Shown here: positions 1 through 6,637 of the stretch, piece after piece
How positions within the stretch are numbered: position 1 is the first letter of the stretch
Layout of the letters: the number at the start of each line of letters is the position of its first letter
Virus record (IMG/VR): IMGVR_UViG_3300007511_000053
Location: 1 to 38,284 of that record
Source: a virus
Length of the DNA: 38,284 nucleotides
Direction: 5' to 3' (one strand)
Notes under the pieces: model-generated
The model's input: the letters and a program-made list of their open reading frames with translations, nothing else
Told to the model about the DNA's origin: nothing
Database searches by the model: none
Program-made: the position numbers and the translations under genes

Positions 1-6
1 TCCGTG

Positions 7-78
7 TTATATAGTAAATAGTCTTCTATCCGCTATGTGACCTAATCTTGCTAATAAAGCGATGTGAGCAAATCTCAT
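7..78 (-). CDS. possible 23-aa peptide gene downstream of a strong promoter
   Basis: An ATG at 78-76 opens 23 codons ending in TAA at 9-7; the peptide reads MRFAHIALLARLGHIADRRL followed by three more residues. A Shine-Dalgarno CGGAG lies 5 nt upstream, and a consensus promoter at 109-137 would start a transcript about 25 nt before this ATG, so it is the first open frame on that message. The peptide is basic and amphipathic. It has no recognised family and is short enough to be chance. It could be a real small protein, a leader peptide for the next gene beyond the window, or only part of an untranslated leader. An ACGGA just after the stop could serve the next gene. Confidence 0.35.
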   Translation of the reverse strand: MRFAHIALLARLGHIADRRLFTI

Positions 79-108
79 TTATTCTCCGTAAATGGTTATA
101 GTATCTTT

Positions 109-137
109 ATTGTATCAAATATTTTTAGGTGTGTCAA
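109..137 (-). promoter_or_regulatory. sigma-70 promoter with extended -10
   Basis: On the minus strand, TTGACA (137-132) is separated by exactly 17 nt from TACAAT (114-109), and the -10 is preceded by TG one base away (TGATACAAT), the extended -10 arrangement. The -35 hexamer is perfect and the -10 differs from TATAAT at one base. It sits directly after the stop codon of the 143-aa gene and points toward position 1. It would be read by unmodified host RNA polymerase, as expected for an early phage promoter (inference). No other site of this quality was noticed in the window. Confidence 0.8.
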
Positions 138-138
138 C

Positions 139-570
139 TTATTTCATAAAATTTGAGCCGGCGCGGACAACGTCACTGCCTTGTGCTTCTCTAGTGTATT
201 TACCATCCGGTCCGAAGTGATCAGATATCACATCGTTGAAATAAGCTTGGTCGAACTCAGGGTCGACCGGTGTCTCTGGATCGATCATGTATCTTCCGGA
301 ATGAGCATAAGGGCCCTCTGGGTCCCTAACTATATTCAAAACTGCTCCGACGACCTTATTGAAGACTGAGTATTTAGTTAGAATCATTCCGATAATTCCA
401 CTTGCCTTCACAAAGCGAGCCTTAGACTTAAGTGATCCTTTGAGTGCCCTTCTAAAACCTTTGTGTTTTACTGCTTGCCTTGCTAAATCTTGCCAGCTCA
501 TATAGTTCTGTTCGTTAAGTGCATTGTGAACCTCTTCTTTTATAATCTTAATGAGTTCTGACTTTTTCAT
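139..570 (-). CDS. small protein (143 aa) with putative capsid-targeting leader
   Basis: The start at 570 is chosen because it opens with MKKSELIKIIKEEV, nearly identical to the start of the gene at 1240, and because GAGGG lies 8 nt upstream; the in-frame ATG at 624 lies inside the preceding 56-aa gene. The leader ends at L18-N19-E20, followed by Q21, matching the (L/I)-x-E recognition of T4 prohead protease gp21. Residues about 22-60 are strongly basic, then comes a hydrophobic stretch (ASGIIGMILTKYSVFNKVVG) that could be a membrane-active or buried amphipathic helix, then an acidic Pro/Asp-rich tail. No family is recognised. A role as a packaged internal head protein is inferred from the leader alone. 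Its start is 1 nt after the stop of the upstream gene. Confidence 0.8.
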   Translation of the reverse strand: MKKSELIKIIKEEVHNALNEQNYMSWQDLARQAVKHKGFRRALKGSLKSKARFVKASGIIGMILTKYSVFNKVVGAVLNIVRDPEGPYAHSGRYMIDPETPVDPEFDQAYFNDVISDHFGPDGKYTREAQGSDVVRAGSNFMK

Positions 571-571
571 A

Positions 572-742
572 TTAAACCCTCTTGAGTCCGAGTTCTTCCA
601 GTTGCTTTGGTGTAAGCTTTTCAAGAATAATAGCGAATGCTTTCTTTTCAGCTTCTGTTATCATATTAAGATCGCCAGTGTCTGCAAGGTGTTGCATTTC
701 CTCTGCGATGATTTCTTTTAGTCTTCTTTTTGTAAGTTCCAT
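572..742 (-). CDS. very small protein (56 aa) with capsid-targeting-like leader
   Basis: ATG at 742-740 opens 56 codons to TAA at 574-572. A strong Shine-Dalgarno AAAGGAG (756-750) lies 7 nt upstream. The protein begins MELTKRRLKEIIAEEM, the same helix-like pattern of Lys/Arg, Leu, Ile-Ile and Glu-Glu as the leaders of both flanking genes. I28-T29-E30 followed by A31 fits the gp21-type cleavage pattern. If cut there, a 26-residue peptide rich in Lys, Leu and Glu remains. The stop lies one base before the ATG of the next gene (TAATATG), so the two are probably coupled. The leader, the ribosome site and the tight packing together make this a real gene despite its length. The function is unknown. 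Confidence 0.8.
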   Translation of the reverse strand: MELTKRRLKEIIAEEMQHLADTGDLNMITEAEKKAFAIILEKLTPKQLEELGLKRV

Positions 743-749
743 TATTTTG

Positions 750-756
750 CTCCTTT
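750..756 (-). promoter_or_regulatory. strong Shine-Dalgarno site of the 56-aa gene
   Basis: AAAGGAG on the minus strand, 7 nt before the ATG at 742. It is the best single argument that the 56-aa frame is translated, since the gene is too short to be convincing by length alone. Confidence 0.75.
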
Positions 757-757
757 G

Positions 758-1240
758 TTAATTTCCAGTTGTGAGGAAGAGATTACCGTTTGGGCCTTTT
801 ACAAGCCTCGTCGACAATGACATACCTTTTTCCTTGAGGTGTTTTCTAAGAATATCTCCAAGCACTGTTGCAGCTCGGTGTGCGCCTGCTAACTTAGGCG
901 TTCCTGTATCTATAGCCGGCTGACCGTTGAAATCAATTATTCTTGGTGCCTGCTCAAATATATTTGATGACTCTTCTTTTATTGATAAGTTTTGAGCAAG
1001 TTGTTCTTCTGGGTATTTCTTCTTTATGTATGCTACCAACTTTGCGTATCCGTCAGGCATTGACTTGGCTTTGGCTACATGTTGTCTAACTCTCCTCATC
1101 GTGAGTTGTCCTGCATTTCCGCCGGATGCGTTCATCCTTATTTTGTAATAAACCTTCGTGAGTTCATCCCAGTTTTCTTGTTCGAACAGTAAGTTCGAAG
1201 TTTCTTCTTTTATTATCTTAATAAGTTGTGATTTTTTCAT
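758..1240 (-). CDS. small protein (160 aa) with leader and two candidate cleavage sites
   Basis: The start at 1240 is chosen because it gives MKKSQLIKIIKEET, matching the neighbouring leader, and AGGAG lies 7 nt upstream; the in-frame ATG at 1303 would lie inside the primase gene. The leader ends L18-F19-E20 followed by Q21. A second copy of the leader end, IKEESSNIFEQ, occurs at residues 87-97 with I94-F95-E96 followed by Q97, so the protein could be cut into a basic 76-residue middle piece and a 64-residue C-terminal piece. The middle contains a Lys/Arg-rich helix-like region (about 48-76). The C-terminal piece has alternating helix and turn segments and no recognised fold. Head packaging and processing are inferred, by analogy with T4 internal proteins. 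Confidence 0.8.
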   Translation of the reverse strand: MKKSQLIKIIKEETSNLLFEQENWDELTKVYYKIRMNASGGNAGQLTMRRVRQHVAKAKSMPDGYAKLVAYIKKKYPEEQLAQNLSIKEESSNIFEQAPRIIDFNGQPAIDTGTPKLAGAHRAATVLGDILRKHLKEKGMSLSTRLVKGPNGNLFLTTGN

Positions 1241-1250
1241 TATTGTGCTC

Positions 1251-2168
1251 CTAAAAATCAAGTTTGTAATGTAAATAGTCCAAATCGGATACAATATCCG
1301 CATTTAATTTTCTCTGCTCTACCACCTCTTGTGGCATCTCTCCGATGTCTGAATAGCCGCTGACATCAATAGACATAACTTTAATACCATATTCTCTTAA
1401 TTTCTTTGCTATCCCGAATTCTTTTCCCTTGACATCTTCGTCTAGCGCCAAGTACACATCCGGCTTGCGTTCACATATCTTTTGGAACAGCCTTGAGTTC
1501 TCTCGCAAGGTCGACCCAAGCAGTGGCACAGCATTCTTGCACTTCATTGCGTCGAACACACCCTCGGCTAAAATCACGTCATCATCCCAGTCGATGTTTA
1601 GATCGTTAAAGATAATGTCTTTACTAACTCTTGGATTCTTATATTTCATCCAGTCACCTGTATATGACCTAGCCACAAAGAAGTTAACATTTCCATCATC
1701 GTCAAAGCTTGGGATGATAACCCTGTCCTGATACTCTCCATAATCACAGAAGCCAATCTTCCAAGTTAGTATGTCTCTATCTGTAAATCCGCGAGCATAA
1801 AGATATTTAAGGGCGCGGCTCTTTAGCCTCGTCTTCTTTCCTGTTAGTGTTTGGAAGTTTTCTGGTAAGTCGATTATTTGTGGTGGTTCTGGTACGTGCT
1901 CTGCAAAGATAGTGTCATACTTTGTAAGGTCGACTTCGCCAGCCAAGCTGCGCCAGTCTGCATAGTAAGCTGGTGCATATCTGCGGATAAGTGGAGATAT
2001 CTTTGTGCCAGAGTAGTCACATATCCAACACTTGAATACGCCTTTCTCTATGTTAACTGATAGTTTTAGTTTGTGGTGGTTGCATTTTGGGCAGCTGAAT
2101 TGATGCTCGTCGTCGTTAGACCAGCAATGGCCGAGGGCTTTCTTAAGTAATTTGAGCTTCTCTGACAA
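1251..2168 (-). CDS. DNA primase (T4 gp61/DnaG type, 305 aa)
   Basis: Makes RNA primers for lagging-strand synthesis, normally together with a replicative helicase. An N-terminal zinc-binding motif is visible with C26/C29 and C47/C50. The central part around residues 147-180 (DRVIIPSFDDDGN, then an ARSY and a KYKNP segment) is typical of phage DnaG-like primases. The TOPRIM fold follows, with AEGVFDA carrying E202 and D206 and LDEDVKG carrying D243 and D245 as metal ligands. Length is close to T4 gp61. The start is TTG, supported by GGGAG 6 nt upstream and by the lack of any ATG before the zinc motif. The start overlaps the resolvase gene by 26 nt. No helicase gene is in the window. Confidence 0.88.
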   Translation of the reverse strand: MSEKLKLLKKALGHCWSNDDEHQFSCPKCNHHKLKLSVNIEKGVFKCWICDYSGTKISPLIRRYAPAYYADWRSLAGEVDLTKYDTIFAEHVPEPPQIIDLPENFQTLTGKKTRLKSRALKYLYARGFTDRDILTWKIGFCDYGEYQDRVIIPSFDDDGNVNFFVARSYTGDWMKYKNPRVSKDIIFNDLNIDWDDDVILAEGVFDAMKCKNAVPLLGSTLRENSRLFQKICERKPDVYLALDEDVKGKEFGIAKKLREYGIKVMSIDVSGYSDIGEMPQEVVEQRKLNADIVSDLDYLHYKLDF

Positions 2169-2700
2169 GTTTATCTCCCGCTAATGCAATTACAATACTG
2201 TCGCACATGTCCAATGTGCCTGGTTTTGGATTTCCATGTTTTGTATATTGTATCTCAATTTCAGGGTATTTGTCAATAATAAATTCTAGAACTTTTTCTT
2301 TTGCGTTGTCGCCGCGCTTAATTCCGACGCCGGCTTGCTTCCTAGCTGAAGTTGCAGCGATCATTTCTGGCTGAGCACCAAATAGTTCATAACAGAACCA
2401 CGATACAACCCCATTGAACCTGGATAGTGTTGATAGTGTCTGCGCGGAAGAGAATCCTGATCGGAAAGAATGTAATGACTGCTCAATATATATACTGTTT
2501 ATATCATACTTCTTTTTTATTGTCAAGATATTTTCCTTGATAAACTTTGCTTTTTCGTAGAAGGTCGGAAACTTTCTCTTGTTTCTGGTGTCCCAGAACA
2601 CCGTCTCTAAGATCTTTCCGTCCCGCATCACTGTCGCGCCTGTAATAGATGTTGATATATCAAGCCCTAATATAGTTTTCCATTCTTCTAAAGATCTCAT
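2143..2700 (-). CDS. RuvC-like Holliday junction resolvase (185 aa)
   Basis: An RNase H-fold endonuclease of the RuvC superfamily, expected to resolve branched DNA during phage recombination and before packaging. The catalytic acidic set is visible: D14 in LGLDISTS, E73 in IYIEQ, and D164/D167 in LDMCDS. The GVGIKRGDNAKEKV segment (about 124-137) precedes the last acidic motif, as in phage and bacterial members. Length is normal for the family. The start at 2700 lies inside the J-domain gene (41-nt overlap) with only a weak ribosome site, so translation probably depends on the upstream gene. A later start would remove the first catalytic strand. T4 uses the unrelated endonuclease VII for this task, so this is a functional replacement (inference). 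Confidence 0.82.
   Translation of the reverse strand: MRSLEEWKTILGLDISTSITGATVMRDGKILETVFWDTRNKRKFPTFYEKAKFIKENILTIKKKYDINSIYIEQSLHSFRSGFSSAQTLSTLSRFNGVVSWFCYELFGAQPEMIAATSARKQAGVGIKRGDNAKEKVLEFIIDKYPEIEIQYTKHGNPKPGTLDMCDSIVIALAGDKLVREAQIT
2175..2179 (-). promoter_or_regulatory. ribosome binding site deciding the TTG start of the primase
   Basis: GGGAG on the minus strand lies 6 nt before TTG at 2168-2166. No ATG occurs in frame before the zinc-binding cysteines, so this site fixes the start. Confidence 0.7.
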
Positions 2701-3295
2701 CTCTGATATTTTCTTTCTCTTTCTTGTTTGTACAGATGAACCACTGCCATATCAAAGATGAGTATACAACACTTAGCTCGTTGCCTAAAGAGATTATTTC
2801 TTTTTCGACTTTTTCATAATATTCATCTGGTAGGTCCGGTGTCTCTATCCCTAGCTGCTCCGATATTTCTGCAAGTTCTTCGAAGTCATTGTTCTCGTAC
2901 GCTGTTCGTGCGGCATCGAAGAGTTTCTTCTTTTGCTTTTTCTCGAACTCGGAGAGTTGACTTAGTGTATCTGGGTGTGTCTCTTTTGCTATGGACTTAA
3001 ACATTTTTCGAAGTGATGGATCCTTGTGTATTTTGTCTGACGATTCGACTATACTTTCGTCATCCTCCACCTTTTGTTCTGTAAATTCAGGTGGCTCGAT
3101 GCGTTCTTTGCTTATCTCTGTGGGTTGTTCCTCTTCTTTCGCATCAGCTGCAGCTTCAGAAAAATACTTTTCTTGAAACCGCCTCTCCAGATTAGCTTGG
3201 CAAACCGTCACGGTCTCTTGTGCAAAGGACAATTCTTCTTTGACGCTTTTTAATTTTTTCTTAAGGAACTTGTTTCTGCCCTCAGTGGTGGACAT
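2660..3295 (-). CDS. J-domain (DnaJ-like) protein, 211 aa
   Basis: Residues about 94-145 look like a J domain: a helix-forming LRKMFKSIAKE, then the HPD tripeptide at 107-109, then KKKLFDAARTAYENND, the usual third helix. HPD is the motif by which J proteins stimulate Hsp70 ATPase. The first 45 residues are a basic, charged helix, possibly coiled coil; residues 50-90 are an acidic low-complexity linker; the C-terminal 60 residues contain a hydrophobic stretch with Trp (SSLIWQWFI). There is no Gly/Phe region or zinc finger, so it is not a full DnaJ. It starts at a TGATG junction with the last structural gene and overlaps the resolvase. A role as co-chaperone recruiting host DnaK to fold or assemble the very large tail proteins is inferred from position. 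Confidence 0.75.
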   Translation of the reverse strand: MSTTEGRNKFLKKKLKSVKEELSFAQETVTVCQANLERRFQEKYFSEAAADAKEEEQPTEISKERIEPPEFTEQKVEDDESIVESSDKIHKDPSLRKMFKSIAKETHPDTLSQLSEFEKKQKKKLFDAARTAYENNDFEELAEISEQLGIETPDLPDEYYEKVEKEIISLGNELSVVYSSLIWQWFICTNKKEKENIRDEIFRRMENYIRA

Positions 3296-4488
3296 CAGAA
3301 ATCCATCCTGAGTTTTATCGTGTAGTCCAGTTTCTCTGTTTTTTTGATTGGGTTGGCGAGTGTCGCGACGGCTATCAGATTTTTGTATTCGTCGTATATG
3401 CCGACCTTAGAAATGTATGTTATTTTCTCGAATTCTTCATTGTGGCCGTCGAAGCTTGAACTTGCGATGTTTTGTGCTTTCGCTTCCGTCTCTTGATATG
3501 AGCCGCTGGTGATTACACCAGTAGGAAAGCCTAGCTCCGAATATGTTGGATTGTTCGAGTAATTAAATTCGTCAAAGTCTGCATGTGTTAACATGGTCAA
3601 CGTAGGAATTTTGTTTGTACCCTTACAACTAATCTTGTAGGAGTGATCCGTATTTATGCTAGCTCCAGACGAGACGCCAACTTCTCCTATTCCCGTTCCG
3701 AAACTCAACCAGGATGAATGAGTGTTGCCGGCTCCGAAAAAGTTTGCTTGGCTGCCGCTCAAATCCCATGATCCTGTTAGCACAGCAATTCCATAATCTT
3801 TAAGAAGTATGCCTGCGACGGATCCAGAGTTCTGTCCATAGGTCTGAACCAACTCGCCTGTACCAGTAGTCTCCTGCAATCTTGCCACTAGGGTTCCTGT
3901 GATATAATAATCTAGCGACAAAGTGTTCTTTTCTATATTCGATCCGTAAAATATAGAGGGTATACAAATAAGATTAACGGCACTAGTACCTTTATCTGCG
4001 TAACTAAATTCCGAGCTTCTACTTTGTCCAGATTCGATAATGCTTTTCAATGCTCTAATATATTTCTTGTTTCCATTCGCAAAAACATTAGAATCTTCCC
4101 TGTCGCTTGTATAATCAATGGTGTCGAACTCTTGACCAGATGGTATAAAGATTCTACTAATGCTAGCACTTAATGGATATGCATCTGTTATGGTGTCTCC
4201 GAATTCAAAATTCTGAAATGAGACGGTAGATACTGTACGGTATGCGCCGCGGGTGCCATCCTTGGTTATGAACCTGCTTATTAATCCTCCAGATGGACGA
4301 TCAATATTTTGTTCATATAAACTGATGTGACCTTGTGGTACGTGATTAACTATATTAGAAAAGTTTCCGGACTTGGCGGTCTCTCTATTATAATATACTT
4401 TATTGTTGTGTACAAAAAATTCTACATCAGGGTGCGCCACAACGACATTGTGATATATGTCATCGCTTTTGAACCTCTTGAGAGTCAT
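3295..4488 (-). CDS. virion structural protein (397 aa), paralogue of the 365-aa gene
   Basis: No named family is recognised. The sequence is rich in Ser, Gly, Thr and Asn with short beta-type stretches, as in tail or baseplate proteins, and has no signal peptide or membrane helix. Its last 100 residues align by eye with the end of the upstream neighbour: both have an EFNYSxNPxY motif, then a VGxYxxxxxLxAVAxLxxPxxK segment and a closing LRxD(F/Y). The N-terminus (FKSDDIYHNVVVAHPDVEFF) differs. The start is 1 nt after the stop of the 365-aa gene and the end is coupled to the J-domain gene through TGATG. A baseplate or peripheral tail role is inferred from the operon. Confidence 0.72.
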   Translation of the reverse strand: MTLKRFKSDDIYHNVVVAHPDVEFFVHNNKVYYNRETAKSGNFSNIVNHVPQGHISLYEQNIDRPSGGLISRFITKDGTRGAYRTVSTVSFQNFEFGDTITDAYPLSASISRIFIPSGQEFDTIDYTSDREDSNVFANGNKKYIRALKSIIESGQSRSSEFSYADKGTSAVNLICIPSIFYGSNIEKNTLSLDYYITGTLVARLQETTGTGELVQTYGQNSGSVAGILLKDYGIAVLTGSWDLSGSQANFFGAGNTHSSWLSFGTGIGEVGVSSGASINTDHSYKISCKGTNKIPTLTMLTHADFDEFNYSNNPTYSELGFPTGVITSGSYQETEAKAQNIASSSFDGHNEEFEKITYISKVGIYDEYKNLIAVATLANPIKKTEKLDYTIKLRMDF

Positions 4489-4489
4489 T

Positions 4490-5587
4490 TTAGTAATCCA
4501 ATCTGACTCGCAAAGTCAATTCGTTGGTGGGGTCTTTTCTTAATGGCTCCGAAAGTTTAGCTACGGCTAACAGCTCGTTGTCCGCGGAGTATAAACCAAC
4601 CGTCGTAACATATGACCTTGGTGGTACCATGATGTCGTTGTTCTTAACTCTTATCTTTGATCCAGTCAAGTAGCTCGGGTTCGAGCTGTAGTTAAACTCG
4701 TTGTGGTTTGCACGGCAAAAGTAGATAGAAGAGTTAAGTTCTGTTGTGTTATTAAACGACATGTTTATAATTCTGTTTCTTAGTGCAGTCGCTGTGGTAC
4801 CAATTGTCGATGCTGTCAACAAAGAATCAAAACTACTACCATGTTCGTTGTTTGCATCTGATACTAGTGATGCTGTAATATTCTGTATTCCAGCAGTGTC
4901 CTGAGATTGGGACAAAAAGCTAGCTGTTAAAGCTAGAATACCAGCTTGATAAAAAAGCAACCCAACCGGCTGTGTAATATTCTCTACTGCGGTTCCGGAG
5001 CCGCGGGTGGCATTCACGATGCCATATTCGCCTGCAGGAGAATTAACAAAATAACTATTTGCACCATTAGTGTCAGATAAAATTACACTGTCAGCGTATG
5101 TACCATTGTTGCTAAACGCTCCGTTGGCGCCGAATTCCATACTGAAGCTTCCTTTCTTTATCTCGTCCTTTACAAGGAGTCTTGAAAAGTTAAAAAAGTA
5201 AGCATTTTCTATTTTTTCTCCGGCTTCCAAATCACCATCGGCGTCGAATGGACGAACAGATCCCGTCGCATCATAACCCATCAAAACCTGAGCCATCTGC
5301 GAATAGATGTTTGCCTTCTTATCTTTCTGAGAGGTGAGATTATTATAGTGTGATACCGACCCAGATCTTACACCTACAGTAATATCGAAGATATGATTAG
5401 CAGAGGAACTTAAGAAAGGGTAGTCATATACAGACTGGAACATTCCGTGTGTGTACGTTCTAATATTTTCGTCATTGTATGTACCCGAAACGATCGATGC
5501 CGTAATCGGAATCGACTCGTGTAATAATGTTCTTGTCGTCGTTCTGTCTGAACTTCCGAATGTTTTATAAAATGTTCCCTGTGCCAT
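4490..5587 (-). CDS. virion structural protein (365 aa), paralogue of the 397-aa gene
   Basis: A Ser/Thr/Asn/Gly-rich protein without a recognised family name. Notable segments are THGMFQSVYDYPFLSSSANH near residue 46, a KKANIYSQMAQVLMGYD segment near 90-106, and NFSRLLVKDEIKKGSFSMEF near 133-152. I associate such segments with structural proteins of large marine phages, but this is recollection and was not searched. The C-terminal 90 residues share the EFNYSxNPxY and VGLYxxxxxLLAVAKL pattern with the downstream 397-aa protein, indicating duplication. AGGAG lies 6 nt before the ATG. It probably assembles into the baseplate periphery or a short fibre (inference). Confidence 0.72.
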   Translation of the reverse strand: MAQGTFYKTFGSSDRTTTRTLLHESIPITASIVSGTYNDENIRTYTHGMFQSVYDYPFLSSSANHIFDITVGVRSGSVSHYNNLTSQKDKKANIYSQMAQVLMGYDATGSVRPFDADGDLEAGEKIENAYFFNFSRLLVKDEIKKGSFSMEFGANGAFSNNGTYADSVILSDTNGANSYFVNSPAGEYGIVNATRGSGTAVENITQPVGLLFYQAGILALTASFLSQSQDTAGIQNITASLVSDANNEHGSSFDSLLTASTIGTTATALRNRIINMSFNNTTELNSSIYFCRANHNEFNYSSNPSYLTGSKIRVKNNDIMVPPRSYVTTVGLYSADNELLAVAKLSEPLRKDPTNELTLRVRLDY

Positions 5588-5600
5588 TGTTTTCTCCTAC

Positions 5601-6617
5601 TTAACTTTTCTTAACTATTCTAATGGGAATGTCTAAGGCGTATCCAGTTGTAACGCCAACAACATTTATAATTGTATCAATATATCTGTGGTCACCGATA
5701 TCTGTCAGAGTATTTGTAACCAGTGCATTGTTTGTATTTCCTAACTCCGTAAACAGTCCATTGGAGTGTTTAATAGCGTTCGAAGTCAGTGGCGTTATAG
5801 CCAATCGATTACCCGTAGGCCCGATGAAAACTTCGTAGTTTGCCGCGGTGGTTAACTCTTGATCGGACGCGGTACGGTGACGATCGACACCTTCATGAAA
5901 CCCAGGGTCACCAGAAGCTACATAGTAAGTTGCGATTCCGTCATCGTCAACAAAAGAGTGGTTCAGTGTCTCGAAATTTGCTTGTGTTCGGCCGCCGTCC
6001 AACTGCTTGGCACCTTGAAGGCGCAGCAGCCGATGATCTACCTTAACCATAAAAGCAGTCTCTACTAAATCAGATGGGAATGTAGCGTCTAAGCCGAAAT
6101 CGCCGGCACCGTCGATACCTTGATCGATGAGAATTATATTACCATCTCCATCCACGCCATCTCCCGTACCAGCAATAACACCACCCACACCTGAGAAGGC
6201 GGCTGGGTCGTTCGTTACTCCGTTAGTAACAGTGCTCTTATCCGCCAAAACAAAATATCCGTTAAAGCTCGCGACCTGCGATCTAAAAAGATTTACAAAT
6301 GGATCTGAATCTGGAGACTTTGCATTTAATGCCAACTTGGGCATGAATAAAATATTGTTACGATTCAGAGATAACAGCTTAGTTTTCATTAACGACGTGT
6401 TGTTGGTGAATGCCTCTAATACCGGGGTTTGCATTATCGATAAATCAAAGAACGCTGATCCACTTGGGTGGTTAGCATTGAAAATCTCATAATTTACTTC
6501 TTCGTCCCCAAGCGCGAACTTTACAATCTTAAAATCGCCGCGTGCCATGCGTTGCCGACCTGCGTCTGTAAGCACCGCATCTAATATAATGTCTCCGGAA
6601 TTGTCTAAAAAAGCCAT
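5601..6617 (-). CDS. virion structural protein (338 aa) with shared N-terminal domain
   Basis: Residues 1-46 (MAFLDNSGDIILDAVLTDAG, then RGDFKIVKFALGDEEVNY) match the start of the 303-aa protein at 13266, so both carry one short N-terminal domain, possibly a docking module. The middle contains a Gly/Asp-rich loop region (about 140-175). The C-terminal part looks beta-rich and ends IPIRIVKKS. A clear AAGGAG lies 6 nt upstream of the ATG. The 63-nt gap before this gene is the largest in the structural block, and it holds a small hairpin and a CTATTTAT element, so this gene may begin a separate transcript or processed message. The exact role is unknown; it is probably a baseplate or fibre component. 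Confidence 0.72.
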   Translation of the reverse strand: MAFLDNSGDIILDAVLTDAGRQRMARGDFKIVKFALGDEEVNYEIFNANHPSGSAFFDLSIMQTPVLEAFTNNTSLMKTKLLSLNRNNILFMPKLALNAKSPDSDPFVNLFRSQVASFNGYFVLADKSTVTNGVTNDPAAFSGVGGVIAGTGDGVDGDGNIILIDQGIDGAGDFGLDATFPSDLVETAFMVKVDHRLLRLQGAKQLDGGRTQANFETLNHSFVDDDGIATYYVASGDPGFHEGVDRHRTASDQELTTAANYEVFIGPTGNRLAITPLTSNAIKHSNGLFTELGNTNNALVTNTLTDIGDHRYIDTIINVVGVTTGYALDIPIRIVKKS

Positions 6618-6637
6618 GTTTCGCTCCTTCTATATTA

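Noticed and set aside
571-624. Upstream in-frame ATG (624) as the start of the 143-aa gene, giving 161 aa
   Set aside because: The extra 18 residues lie inside the 56-aa gene and would bury the conserved leader; the start at 570 has its own ribosome site and matches the neighbouring leaders.
1241-1303. Upstream in-frame ATG (1303) as the start of the 160-aa gene, giving 181 aa
   Set aside because: It would overlap the primase gene and put 21 unrelated residues before the leader; AGGAG is correctly spaced for the ATG at 1240.
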